DNA of 10,490 nt from an uncultured Clostridia bacterium (GTDB taxonomy: Bacteria > Bacillota > Clostridia > Christensenellales > Aristaeellaceae): assembly GCA_937874275.1 (NCBI GenBank), contig CALNAU010000124.1:1-10490 (forward strand). The letters are read 5' to 3'. Position 1 is the first letter of the stretch. Each line of letters starts with the position of its first letter. The position numbers and the translations under genes are program-made. Below are positions 1 through 5,545 of this stretch, piece after piece. Under the pieces are notes generated by a model. That model did no database searches and was not told the DNA's origin. It saw nothing but the letters and a program-made list of their open reading frames with translations.

Positions 1-286
1 GCGCCGGGAGCAGGGCAACCAGCGCGCCCGATACCACAATCATGATGGCCAGCGATGTATTGCGCCACTTCATGCGGTCGCCCACCATGCCCCACACCGG
101 CTGCGCCGCCAGCGCAATCAGAGGCAGGGATACCATCAGCAGCATCATCTGCGTGCTGTCGGCCGCGATGCCCATCGCCTGATAATATTTGGCGTTATAG
201 CCCTGGAAGATGCCCAGCGCGGCATAGTATACCGCGACGGGCAGGCCGTATGCCCAGGGGTAGGCGGTGGGGGCCGACCGGTTCAT
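1..286 (-). CDS. MFS transporter, LacY/MFS_1-like, N-terminal part only
   Basis: This is a partial gene: the first 95 residues are visible and the rest lies beyond the left edge. They contain a first membrane helix (about residues 12-30), a second (about 47-67) ending in the loop GMVGDRMKWR, which resembles major facilitator motif A (GxxxDRxxxR), and the start of a third helix (about 78-94). The segment LPLIALAAQPVWGMVGDR is typical of the MFS_1-like/LacY-type subgroup, which carries sugars, nucleosides or aromatic acids by proton symport. The ATG (286-284) overlaps the TGA of rpiB (285-283), so the two are probably one transcript with coupled translation. The rpiB linkage suggests a sugar or sugar-derived substrate, but this is inference; the substrate cannot be read from the fragment. 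It would act in the cytoplasmic membrane. Confidence 0.8.
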   Translation of the reverse strand, partial: MNRSAPTAYPWAYGLPVAVYYAALGIFQGYNAKYYQAMGIAADSTQMMLLMVSLPLIALAAQPVWGMVGDRMKWRNTSLAIMIVVSGALVALLPA

Positions 287-732
287 TGGCCGCGCTCCCG
301 CTGCTCGATATCGCCAATCAAATCCACCCGGCGCTGGTGACGCCCGCCCTCGAAGCTGCCGGTCAGGAAGGCGCGCACAATCATCTTGGCCACTTCCTCG
401 CCCAGCACCCGCGCGCCGATGGAAATCATGTTGGCGTCGTTATGCCGGCGGGCCATCATGGCACTGTAGGGCTCTGATACCATGGCGCAGCGGATGCCCC
501 GCACCTTGTTGGCCGCCAGGCCTATGCCGATGCCCGTGCCGCAGATGGCGATGCCCAGCTCGCAGCGGCCCTCGGCCACGGCGCGCGCCACGCGCTCGCC
601 CGCCACCGGGTAGTCGCAGCTGGCGGTATCGTTGGTGCCCATGTCCTCATAGTCCATGCCCAGTTCGTCCAACACCTCGATGACCCACCGCTTCATATCC
701 AGGCCCGTATGGTCGTTTCCCAGCGCAATCAT
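283..732 (-). CDS. rpiB: Ribose-5-phosphate isomerase B (RpiB/LacAB family)
   Basis: A 149-residue protein, the usual length for the family. RpiB interconverts ribose 5-phosphate and ribulose 5-phosphate in the cytosolic non-oxidative pentose phosphate pathway. Visible family signatures are GNDHTG near the N-terminus (residues 5-10; GSDHAG is commoner), CGTGIGIGLAANK (64-76) with Cys64 in the position of the catalytic base, RRHNDAN (95-101) with the conserved His-Asn pair, and a C-terminal GGRHQRRV segment that in this family contributes phosphate-binding positive charge. The start ATG at 732 has AAGGAGGA five bases upstream. The stop overlaps the start of the downstream MFS transporter (ATGA). 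A promoter is visible at 760-789. The fold is shared with galactose-6-phosphate isomerase subunits (LacA/LacB) and allose-6-phosphate isomerase, so a more specialised sugar phosphate is possible, given the transporter partner. Confidence 0.93.
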   Translation of the reverse strand: MIALGNDHTGLDMKRWVIEVLDELGMDYEDMGTNDTASCDYPVAGERVARAVAEGRCELGIAICGTGIGIGLAANKVRGIRCAMVSEPYSAMMARRHNDANMISIGARVLGEEVAKMIVRAFLTGSFEGGRHQRRVDLIGDIEQRERGQ

Positions 733-759
733 GGCCGTCCTCCTTGGTTTTCTCCGATT

Positions 760-789
760 ATTCTAATCCATTTCAAAGCACGAATGCAA
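760..789 (-). promoter_or_regulatory. Putative sigma-A promoter for rpiB-MFS
   Basis: On the minus strand a -35 TTGCAT (789-784) and a -10 TAGAAT (765-760) are separated by 18 bases. They lie just downstream of the terminator of the msrB transcript and just upstream of the rpiB ribosome binding site (AAGGAGGA, 745-738). Transcription would start near 753, giving a leader of about 20 nt. The call rests on consensus match and position only. Confidence 0.5.
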
Positions 790-791
790 GG

Positions 792-832
792 CAACAAAAA
801 ACCGCCAGGCCGGGATGCGGCGATGGCGGTTT
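792..832 (-). terminator. Intrinsic terminator after msrB
   Basis: On the minus strand AAACCGCCA (832-824) pairs perfectly with TGGCGGTTT (807-799) across a 16-nt loop, and the transcript continues into a T-rich run TTTTTTGTTG (801-792). It begins 17 bases after the msrB stop codon. It separates the corC-gpx-msrB group from rpiB. Confidence 0.85.
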
Positions 833-848
833 GCGGTTTTGCTCAGCG

Positions 849-1520
849 TCAGTCAAGCAGTTTTAGATAATCCCCATATCCCTCTTTGTCCATCTCCGCC
901 TGGGGGATGAAGCGCAGGGAGGCCGAGTTGATGCAGTACCGCAGGCCGCCCAGCTCCTGCGGGCCATCGGTGAACACATGGCCCAGGTGGACGTCGCCCA
1001 GGGCGCTGCGCACTTCGGTGCGGATCATGCCGTGGCTGGTGTCGCGGATTTCCTCAATCAGCTTGGGGTCGATGGGCTTTGAAAACGCAGGCCAGCCGCA
1101 GCCGCTGTTGAACTTGTCCGTGGACAGGAACAGGGGCTCGCCCGTGGTGATGTCCACATAGATGCCCGGCTCAAAGTGGGCGTCATACTCGTTCATGAAG
1201 GGGCGCTCGGTGTCGCCCTGCTGGGTGACGGCGTATTGCAGCGGCGTCAATTGCTGCTTCAATTCTTCCTGGCTTTTGACGGGGAAGCGCTGGGCGGGGT
1301 CCGGGTTTATCTGCTGGCTCATCTCTTGTACTCCTTGTGTGGGGGTTGGGGTGGGGGCTGCCTGGGCCTTTTTGCCAAACAGCTGGGCGAACAGCACCGC
1401 GAAGCCGATGAAGCAAAGCAGCACCAGCATCAGCCACGGCACGCGGCCGGGCTTGCGGCCCTTCTCCTGTGGGTTGTGGCAGCTGCCGCCCCCGCAGCTG
1501 CACCCTTCACACGGGCTCAC
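849..1520 (-). CDS. msrB: Membrane-anchored peptide-methionine (R)-S-oxide reductase MsrB with Cys-rich N-terminus
   Basis: A 223-residue protein. MsrB reduces methionine-R-sulfoxide in oxidised proteins. The catalytic domain covers about residues 92-223, with SGCGWPAF (Cys141), the HLGHVF-DGP block and the catalytic cysteine in RYCIN (Cys196). The paired CxxC zinc motifs of many MsrBs are absent from the domain, so it is of the zinc-free type. Before it lie a short motif C4-x2-C7-x-C9-x4-C14, a basic stretch, one membrane helix (about 28-49) and a Pro/Thr-rich linker. Positive charges before the helix place the N-terminus inside and the reductase outside, where it would repair cell-surface proteins. 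The start chosen is GTG at 1520, overlapping the gpx stop as GTGA, with GAGG a few bases upstream. The frame is open further back, but that part lies in gpx and has no family character. The cysteine cluster may bind metal or pass electrons (inference). Confidence 0.9.
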   Translation of the reverse strand: MSPCEGCSCGGGSCHNPQEKGRKPGRVPWLMLVLLCFIGFAVLFAQLFGKKAQAAPTPTPTQGVQEMSQQINPDPAQRFPVKSQEELKQQLTPLQYAVTQQGDTERPFMNEYDAHFEPGIYVDITTGEPLFLSTDKFNSGCGWPAFSKPIDPKLIEEIRDTSHGMIRTEVRSALGDVHLGHVFTDGPQELGGLRYCINSASLRFIPQAEMDKEGYGDYLKLLD

Positions 1521-1990
1521 AGCAGCGCCTCGATGTCTTTGACGATGTTTTCGGGCTTGTCCTGGGGCGCGTAGCGGCGTACCACATTTCCCTCCCGGTC
1601 CACCAGAAACTTGGTGAAGTTCCACTTGATGCGGCCGCCCAGGGCGCCCGGCTGCTCCTGCTTGAGATGCTCAAACAGCGGCGAAGCCTCCTTGCCGTTG
1701 ACCTTCACCTTGGCAAAGCGGGGGAAGGTGGTCGCGTAATGCAGCGTGCAAAAGGAGTCAATTTCCTCCGCCGTGCCTGGGGCCTGGCCGCCGAACTGGT
1801 TGCAGGGGAAATCCAGCACCGCGAAGCCCCGCTCGCGGTAGTCGTCATACAGTTTCTGCAGGCCCTCGTACTGCGGGGTAAAGCCGCAGCCGGTGGCGGT
1901 GTTCACAATCAGCAGCACCTGGCCGCGCCAGGGCATCAGCGTGGTGGCCTGTCCCTGCGCGTCGTCAATGGGGATGGTATAGATGCTCAT
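1517..1990 (-). CDS. Glutathione peroxidase family protein (cysteine type)
   Basis: A 157-residue cytosolic protein, full length for the bacterial family. Members reduce hydrogen peroxide and organic hydroperoxides, in bacteria usually with thioredoxin-like donors rather than glutathione. The peroxidatic cysteine is Cys35 in NTATGCGFTPQY. The other catalytic-tetrad residues are visible as Gln69 (NQFGGQAPGT) and Trp123-Asn124 (KWNFTKFLV). Cys63 (FPCNQF) is conserved in the family, and Cys81 in the following helix is a candidate resolving cysteine. Cys35 is encoded as an ordinary cysteine; there is no in-frame TGA, so it is not a selenoprotein. The start ATG at 1990 has AAGGAG (2001-1996) five bases upstream. 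The stop overlaps the msrB GTG start, so peroxide removal and methionine sulfoxide repair are translationally coupled. It probably shares the transcript that starts upstream of corC. Confidence 0.93.
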   Translation of the reverse strand: MSIYTIPIDDAQGQATTLMPWRGQVLLIVNTATGCGFTPQYEGLQKLYDDYRERGFAVLDFPCNQFGGQAPGTAEEIDSFCTLHYATTFPRFAKVKVNGKEASPLFEHLKQEQPGALGGRIKWNFTKFLVDREGNVVRRYAPQDKPENIVKDIEALL

Positions 1991-2001
1991 GGGTTCTCCT
2001 T

Positions 2002-2020
2002 GCGGATGGTCGCCATCCGC
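2002..2020 (-). promoter_or_regulatory. Hairpin directly upstream of the gpx ribosome binding site
   Basis: GCGGATGG and CCATCCGC form a perfect 8-bp stem with a 3-base loop in the 53-bp gap between the CorC-like gene and gpx. On the minus-strand transcript the stem ends exactly where AAGGAG begins. There is no T-run after it, so it does not look like an intrinsic terminator. A role in mRNA processing, in stability, or in access to the gpx ribosome binding site is possible (inference). Confidence 0.5.
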
Positions 2021-2043
2021 CCGCGCCTCAGGGTGAAGCGAGG

Positions 2044-3405
2044 TCAGTCATCCAGCCCCTCGGCCCCATCCTCGCCATCCTGCGGTTCCTTCTGGGGCGG
2101 GAACAGTTTCATCAGAATGGTCTCGATGCGCGTGCCCGTGGCTTCCACCACCGTGAAGGAATAGCGCTCGCTGGTCACGACCTCCTGGGCGGTCTGCTGG
2201 GGGATATAGCCCAGCTGCTCGATGATATAGCCGGCCACGGTGTCGGCATCCTCGGTCTCAATATCCAGGTTGAACACGCGGTTGAGGTCGCTGACGGGCA
2301 TGGAGCCCTTGAGCATCACCTCGGTGTCGTCAATCATCTGGTAGTCGCCCGCGTCCTCGTCGTGCTCGTCATGTATCTCGCCCACAATCTCGCTGATGAG
2401 GTCGTTTAGGGTGACAATGCCGGCCACGCCGCCAAACTCATCCACCAGCACGGCCATGTGCTGCTTGGACTTCTGGAACTTGAGCAGCATCTCGTCGGTG
2501 GACAGGGTGTCGGGCACAAACAGCGCCGGCCGGGCGATGCTTTCCAGCGTCTCCCGCCCCAGGCGCAGGGCATCCTGATGAAGGAACACGTCCTTCAGGT
2601 GTACGATGCCCAATATCTGATCCTTCTCCTCGCGGTAGACGGGCACGCGCGAGTGCTTTTGCTGCAGCATGTAGCGCAGGTTCTCTTCCTCGGGGTCGTC
2701 GGCGTCAATCATGTCGGTATCCACCCGGGGCACCATGATTTCGCGCACGATGCGGCTGTCCAGCGACAGCACGCCCCGCATCATGTTGAACTCCTCCATG
2801 TCGATGGCGCCGTCGTTGTGGCTGGAGTTGAGCAACGCCTTGATCTCGTGGCGGGTCAGCTTTTCTTCTTTCTTGGTAAAGTCGATGGGCGTCAGCCGCT
2901 TGAGCACGCCCGTGGACGCGTTGAGGAACCAGATGAACGGCCGGAAGATGGTCTTCAGCACCAGTATGATGCCGGCCACGCCCCGGGCATATTGCTCGGG
3001 CACCTGCAAAGCCACCTGCTTGGGGTACAGCTCGCCCAGTACCAGCGTGATATAGCTGATAAGCAAGGTCACGATAACCGTCGCCGCCGTCTCCGCTCCC
3101 TGGCCCATGCCCAGCACGGGCGCCAGCCTGCCCACAAAGGCCTGGGAGGCCGAGGCGGAGTTGAAGAAGCCGCCAAAGGTGATGCCCACCTGAATGGCGG
3201 AAATGAAGGAATCCGAATCCTTCAGCAGCCGTTGCACACGCTTTGCCTTTTTGTCGCCGCGGTCGGCCATGTCTTTGATTTTTGCGGGGTTGAGCGATAC
3301 GAAGGCCATCTCGGCCCCAGCCAGAAGGGCGTTAATCAGCGTCAAAATCAGAATCAGAATAATGGAACCAAGCAACGAAGAACTACCAGGGTCATCCACG
3401 AACAA
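2044..3405 (-). CDS. CorC/HlyC (CNNM-like) membrane protein: DUF21 + CBS pair + CorC_HlyC
   Basis: About 453 residues with the standard three-part plan of the CNNM/CorB-CorC 'hemolysin' family. The order is a DUF21 membrane domain (about 12-182, with four hydrophobic segments and the family stretch LGELYPKQVAL), then two CBS repeats (about 224-284 and 290-346, with EIMVPRVD and DEFGGVAGIVT) that usually sense adenine nucleotides, and a C-terminal CorC_HlyC domain (about 355-436). The tail is acidic. Family members are linked to magnesium or cobalt efflux and homeostasis; a true haemolytic role is doubtful. The start is taken as TTG at 3405: AAGGAG (3417-3412) lies six bases before it, and a TATAAT box sits at 3439-3434. 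The in-frame ATG at 3462 lies inside the promoter's -35 hexamer and so cannot be the start from that promoter. GTG at 3399 is a second choice. It leads a probable operon with gpx and msrB. Confidence 0.92.
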   Translation of the reverse strand: MFVDDPGSSSLLGSIILILILTLINALLAGAEMAFVSLNPAKIKDMADRGDKKAKRVQRLLKDSDSFISAIQVGITFGGFFNSASASQAFVGRLAPVLGMGQGAETAATVIVTLLISYITLVLGELYPKQVALQVPEQYARGVAGIILVLKTIFRPFIWFLNASTGVLKRLTPIDFTKKEEKLTRHEIKALLNSSHNDGAIDMEEFNMMRGVLSLDSRIVREIMVPRVDTDMIDADDPEEENLRYMLQQKHSRVPVYREEKDQILGIVHLKDVFLHQDALRLGRETLESIARPALFVPDTLSTDEMLLKFQKSKQHMAVLVDEFGGVAGIVTLNDLISEIVGEIHDEHDEDAGDYQMIDDTEVMLKGSMPVSDLNRVFNLDIETEDADTVAGYIIEQLGYIPQQTAQEVVTSERYSFTVVEATGTRIETILMKLFPPQKEPQDGEDGAEGLDD

Positions 3406-3433
3406 ACCACACTCCTTGAAACGTGATGGGCAG

Positions 3434-3462
3434 ATTATACCCGAAATCCGCCGCCGGGACAA
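3434..3462 (-). promoter_or_regulatory. Promoter of the corC-like/gpx/msrB group
   Basis: On the minus strand a -35 TTGTCC (3462-3457) and a perfect -10 TATAAT (3439-3434) are 17 bases apart. Initiation near 3427 gives a leader of only about 22 nt that carries AAGGAG, which supports the TTG start at 3405. The divergent pucR promoter lies about 60 bp away. Confidence 0.75.
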
Positions 3463-3519
3463 CGGAGGGCCGAAATTGGCGCCGAAAACCGATATCGACA
3501 GGCCAGGTGAAAGCGTTCA

Positions 3520-3548
3520 TTGACGCCGCCCCCTGCGCTTGCTATACT
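3520..3548 (+). promoter_or_regulatory. Promoter of the PucR-family regulator gene
   Basis: TTGACG (3520-3525) and TATACT (3543-3548) are separated by exactly 17 bases, and TGC directly before the -10 makes it an extended -10 promoter. It lies 60 bp upstream of the regulator's ATG. Its near-consensus quality suggests steady expression of the regulator unless it is autorepressed. Confidence 0.8.
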
Positions 3549-3608
3549 TTTGACACATCCTGCATAGCCCGTTCTGTCCGCAATTGCCCGCAATGGAAGG
3601 AGACCCAT

Positions 3609-5168
3609 ATGGCGCTGACCATCCGTGACTGTTGCGCTCTGCCCTCTTTGAGCATGGCTCAGGTTGTCGCGGGGCATCGCGGCCTGGACCGGCCTGTGGA
3701 CAGCATTTCGGTGCTGGAGTGGATGGACCTGCGCTCCGTCCAGACGCAGTTCTTTTTGCAAAATGAGGTGGTCATCACCTCATTTTATTCGTTCCGCCAC
3801 GATGTGGATGCCCAATTGCTGGCCGTGCGCCGCCTGCGCGAGTCGGGCGAGGTGGGCATGATACTGTACTATGTGGGGCTCATATTGCCCCAGGTGGACC
3901 CGCGGCTCATCCGGCTGGCGGACGAGTTGGAGTTTCCCATCATCATGATGCCGCCGGGGCAAATGAACCTGCGCTACTCCGAGGCGATCCGCGAGGTGAG
4001 CGAGCAGATACAGTCCAGCCGCGCGCGGGAGCCGGACTTTGCCCACTTCATACTGGAGCGCCTGGCTTCTGTGCCCGAGATGCACCGCAGCGTATCCACC
4101 GTGCTGCGCCTGCTCAGCGACCATTTGCAGATGACGCTGGTGCTGTGCGACAGCCAGTTTGGCGAGTATATATCAGCCACCTGGCCCCGGTCGCTGGCGG
4201 TATCGGTGCGCGGGGTGATGGATGCCTACACCCAGGATCAGGAGGGGGCGCAGGGCTACAGCGTGTCCGGCTGTCAGCCGGTGGATAATACCAAGTGGCG
4301 CGGCGCGCAGCTGCTGGCCATCACGCCCCAGGATACCCCGGCGGAGGCCGACCGGGTGGCCCAGGCCGCCCAGGTGGTCGAGCTGGCCGCCAAGCTGTGG
4401 AAGAGTTATGAGTTTGACACTTACAGCGTGGATTTGATTGCCGCCGTCATCAATGAGGAGTTGAGCGAGGTGCGCCGTCTGCTGCGCCGCCGCGGGCAGG
4501 CCGAATTTCCCTACGACACCCTGTGGCTACTGGCCCCGCGCCAGATGCCCGAGGAGTACAAGAAGCGCACGGTGCTGCTGGCGGCCCAGCTGAAGGCCAT
4601 GCGCGCCGCGCTGGAGGAGCGGGGCATCCGCGGGCACGCGGCGATACTGGACGAGCGTATCGCGGTCATCCTGCAATGCGCCCCCCAGGATGGGCTGGCG
4701 CTGCTGGCCGAGCTCAGCGGCGAGGGCTTCTTTGGCATTCAGCTGCCGCGCCTCAATGCGGTGGCGGATTTTCACCGCGCCTACGCCCGGGCCATGGCGG
4801 TGATGGAGCCCGCGCTGCGCCTGTACGCCAGGCGGCACCCGATTGCCGCCAGCGAGGTACAGTTTCTGGAGGATTTGCTGACATGCTGCCCGCCGGCATC
4901 CGCCATGGCGGCCGATGGCCTGCACATACTGGCCCCGCTGCTGGGCAAGGGCAAGGCCGACGACCTGCTGGAGACGCTGGGCGCCTACTTTATCGACTGC
5001 GGCGCCAACGCCGACCAAACGGCGGAGCAGCTGTACCTGCACCGCAATACCGTGAAATACCGCCTGCAAAAGGCGGAGGACATGCTGGGCTTTCCGCTGT
5101 CGCGCTACCCCGAGCAGCTGCTGCTCTACCGCGCCCTGGCCCTGCTGCGCCTGCAGGAAAAGGCATAG
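3609..5168 (+). CDS. PucR-family transcriptional regulator
   Basis: A 519-residue protein of the PucR/CdaR-like group, whose best known member (Bacillus PucR) controls purine degradation. Residues about 8-125 match the N-terminal PucR sensory domain (LSMAQVVAGHRGLDRPVDSI, then a stretch ending FPIIMMPPG). The middle (about 145-440) is the less conserved GGDEF-like ligand or dimerisation region. Residues about 453-511 form the HTH_30 DNA-binding domain, with NADQTAEQLYLHRNTVKYRL as the helix-turn-helix core. ATG at 3609 is chosen because AAGGAGA (3597-3603) sits five bases upstream and a strong promoter lies just before it; the frame is open to 3423, but that part would overlap the promoter. 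Its placement directly before an NCS1 permease and DUF917 cluster suggests that it controls those genes in response to a nitrogen heterocycle (inference). The effector is unknown. Confidence 0.92.
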   Translation: MALTIRDCCALPSLSMAQVVAGHRGLDRPVDSISVLEWMDLRSVQTQFFLQNEVVITSFYSFRHDVDAQLLAVRRLRESGEVGMILYYVGLILPQVDPRLIRLADELEFPIIMMPPGQMNLRYSEAIREVSEQIQSSRAREPDFAHFILERLASVPEMHRSVSTVLRLLSDHLQMTLVLCDSQFGEYISATWPRSLAVSVRGVMDAYTQDQEGAQGYSVSGCQPVDNTKWRGAQLLAITPQDTPAEADRVAQAAQVVELAAKLWKSYEFDTYSVDLIAAVINEELSEVRRLLRRRGQAEFPYDTLWLLAPRQMPEEYKKRTVLLAAQLKAMRAALEERGIRGHAAILDERIAVILQCAPQDGLALLAELSGEGFFGIQLPRLNAVADFHRAYARAMAVMEPALRLYARRHPIAASEVQFLEDLLTCCPPASAMAADGLHILAPLLGKGKADDLLETLGAYFIDCGANADQTAEQLYLHRNTVKYRLQKAEDMLGFPLSRYPEQLLLYRALALLRLQEKA

Positions 5169-5182
5169 CGCAGACGGCACTC

Positions 5183-5226
5183 ATGTACCTTTTTTGTTTA
5201 AAATGACAAAAAAGGTACATCTTTTT
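5183..5226 (+). terminator. 14-bp perfect dyad after pucR: terminator or operator
   Basis: The arms 5183-5196 (ATGTACCTTTTTTG) and 5207-5220 (its exact reverse complement) enclose a 10-base AT-rich loop and are followed by CTTTTT (5221-5226). It begins 14 bases after the pucR stop, which fits an intrinsic terminator, although the stem is unusually AT-rich. The same symmetry, placed just upstream of the permease operon, would also suit an operator for the PucR-family protein. The two roles are not exclusive. Confidence 0.5.
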
Positions 5227-5262
5227 GGTTTCACAAACATGTTTTCTTTTCAACGAAGCCCC

Positions 5263-5268
5263 TATGAT
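5263..5268 (+). promoter_or_regulatory. Possible -10 box for the permease operon (weak)
   Basis: TATGAT at 5263-5268 is a good -10 match, but the bases 16-18 upstream (around TGTTTT, 5240-5245) are a poor -35. This would suit an activator-dependent promoter. The nearby palindromes AAACATGTTT (5235-5244) and TGGTACCA (5268-5275) could be binding sites. Low certainty; an alternative is read-through from pucR. Confidence 0.3.
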
Positions 5269-5275
5269 GGTACCA

Positions 5276-5545
5276 ATGAAGAAGGCGTCAGAGGAGCGCC
5301 TATCCATTCCCGTTGCACCCCTTGCCGGACCGGCCTATGGCGCGGTGATCCGGCGTTTGCCGCAAAGCCCGGTCCGGCAGTGCGGCAGGCGGGCATCACC
5401 GGCAGCCGCCGCGGGATACGCGGCATCGCACCATTCCTCACGCGGGATGCCTGGCATCCGCCGCTTTCCGGGCCCGGAAAGGGCGGCACAGGACGGGCAC
5501 CCGTCCCCGGCACAGCGCCGGGAGATCACTGAAAAGGAGAACCGG
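5276..5545 (+). promoter_or_regulatory. Long, hairpin-rich leader upstream of the NCS1 permease
   Basis: About 270 bases without a convincing gene. It contains a series of perfect or near-perfect inverted repeats: an 11-bp stem 5323-5333/5369-5379 enclosing a smaller one (CGGC-GTTT-GCCG); 5408-5413/5419-5424 (6 bp, loop GGATA); 5445-5451/5453-5459; an 18-bp perfect palindrome 5464-5481 whose flanks (5460-5464/5483-5487) extend the stem; 5491-5497/5500-5506; and 5506-5511/5517-5522. None is followed by a T-run. The last stem ends 11 bases before the permease ribosome binding site (AAGGAGA, 5534-5540). The frames through it are open, but in several registers at once, as expected of GC-rich DNA. 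It matches no riboswitch consensus I can recognise. Confidence 0.55.

Noticed and set aside
1521..1625. Longer MsrB starting at ATG 1625
   Set aside because: The extra residues are the out-of-frame shadow of the gpx C-terminus, and the GTG at 1520 gives a coupled start followed by the Cys motif and membrane anchor.
1879..1890. Selenocysteine form of the glutathione peroxidase
   Set aside because: The active-site codon for residue 35 is an ordinary cysteine codon and there is no in-frame TGA.
2458..3426. Long plus-strand open frame (322 codons) opposite the CorC-like gene
   Set aside because: It is antisense to a gene with complete DUF21, CBS and CorC_HlyC domains; its His/Gln-rich translation is a typical shadow in GC-rich DNA.
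3423..3608. Longer PucR protein starting at 3423
   Set aside because: It would span the consensus promoter at 3520-3548 and precede a well-placed AAGGAGA site; the added residues match nothing in the family.
5225..5545. N-terminal extension of the NCS1 permease (about 107 extra residues in an open frame)
   Set aside because: The added residues are Pro/Arg/Ala-rich with no family match, several other frames and strands are also open there, and a strong ribosome binding site marks ATG 5546.
5276..5545. Known riboswitch (purine, PRPP or guanidine classes) in the permease leader
   Set aside because: None of the conserved core sequences of these classes could be seen; the region is described only as a structured leader.
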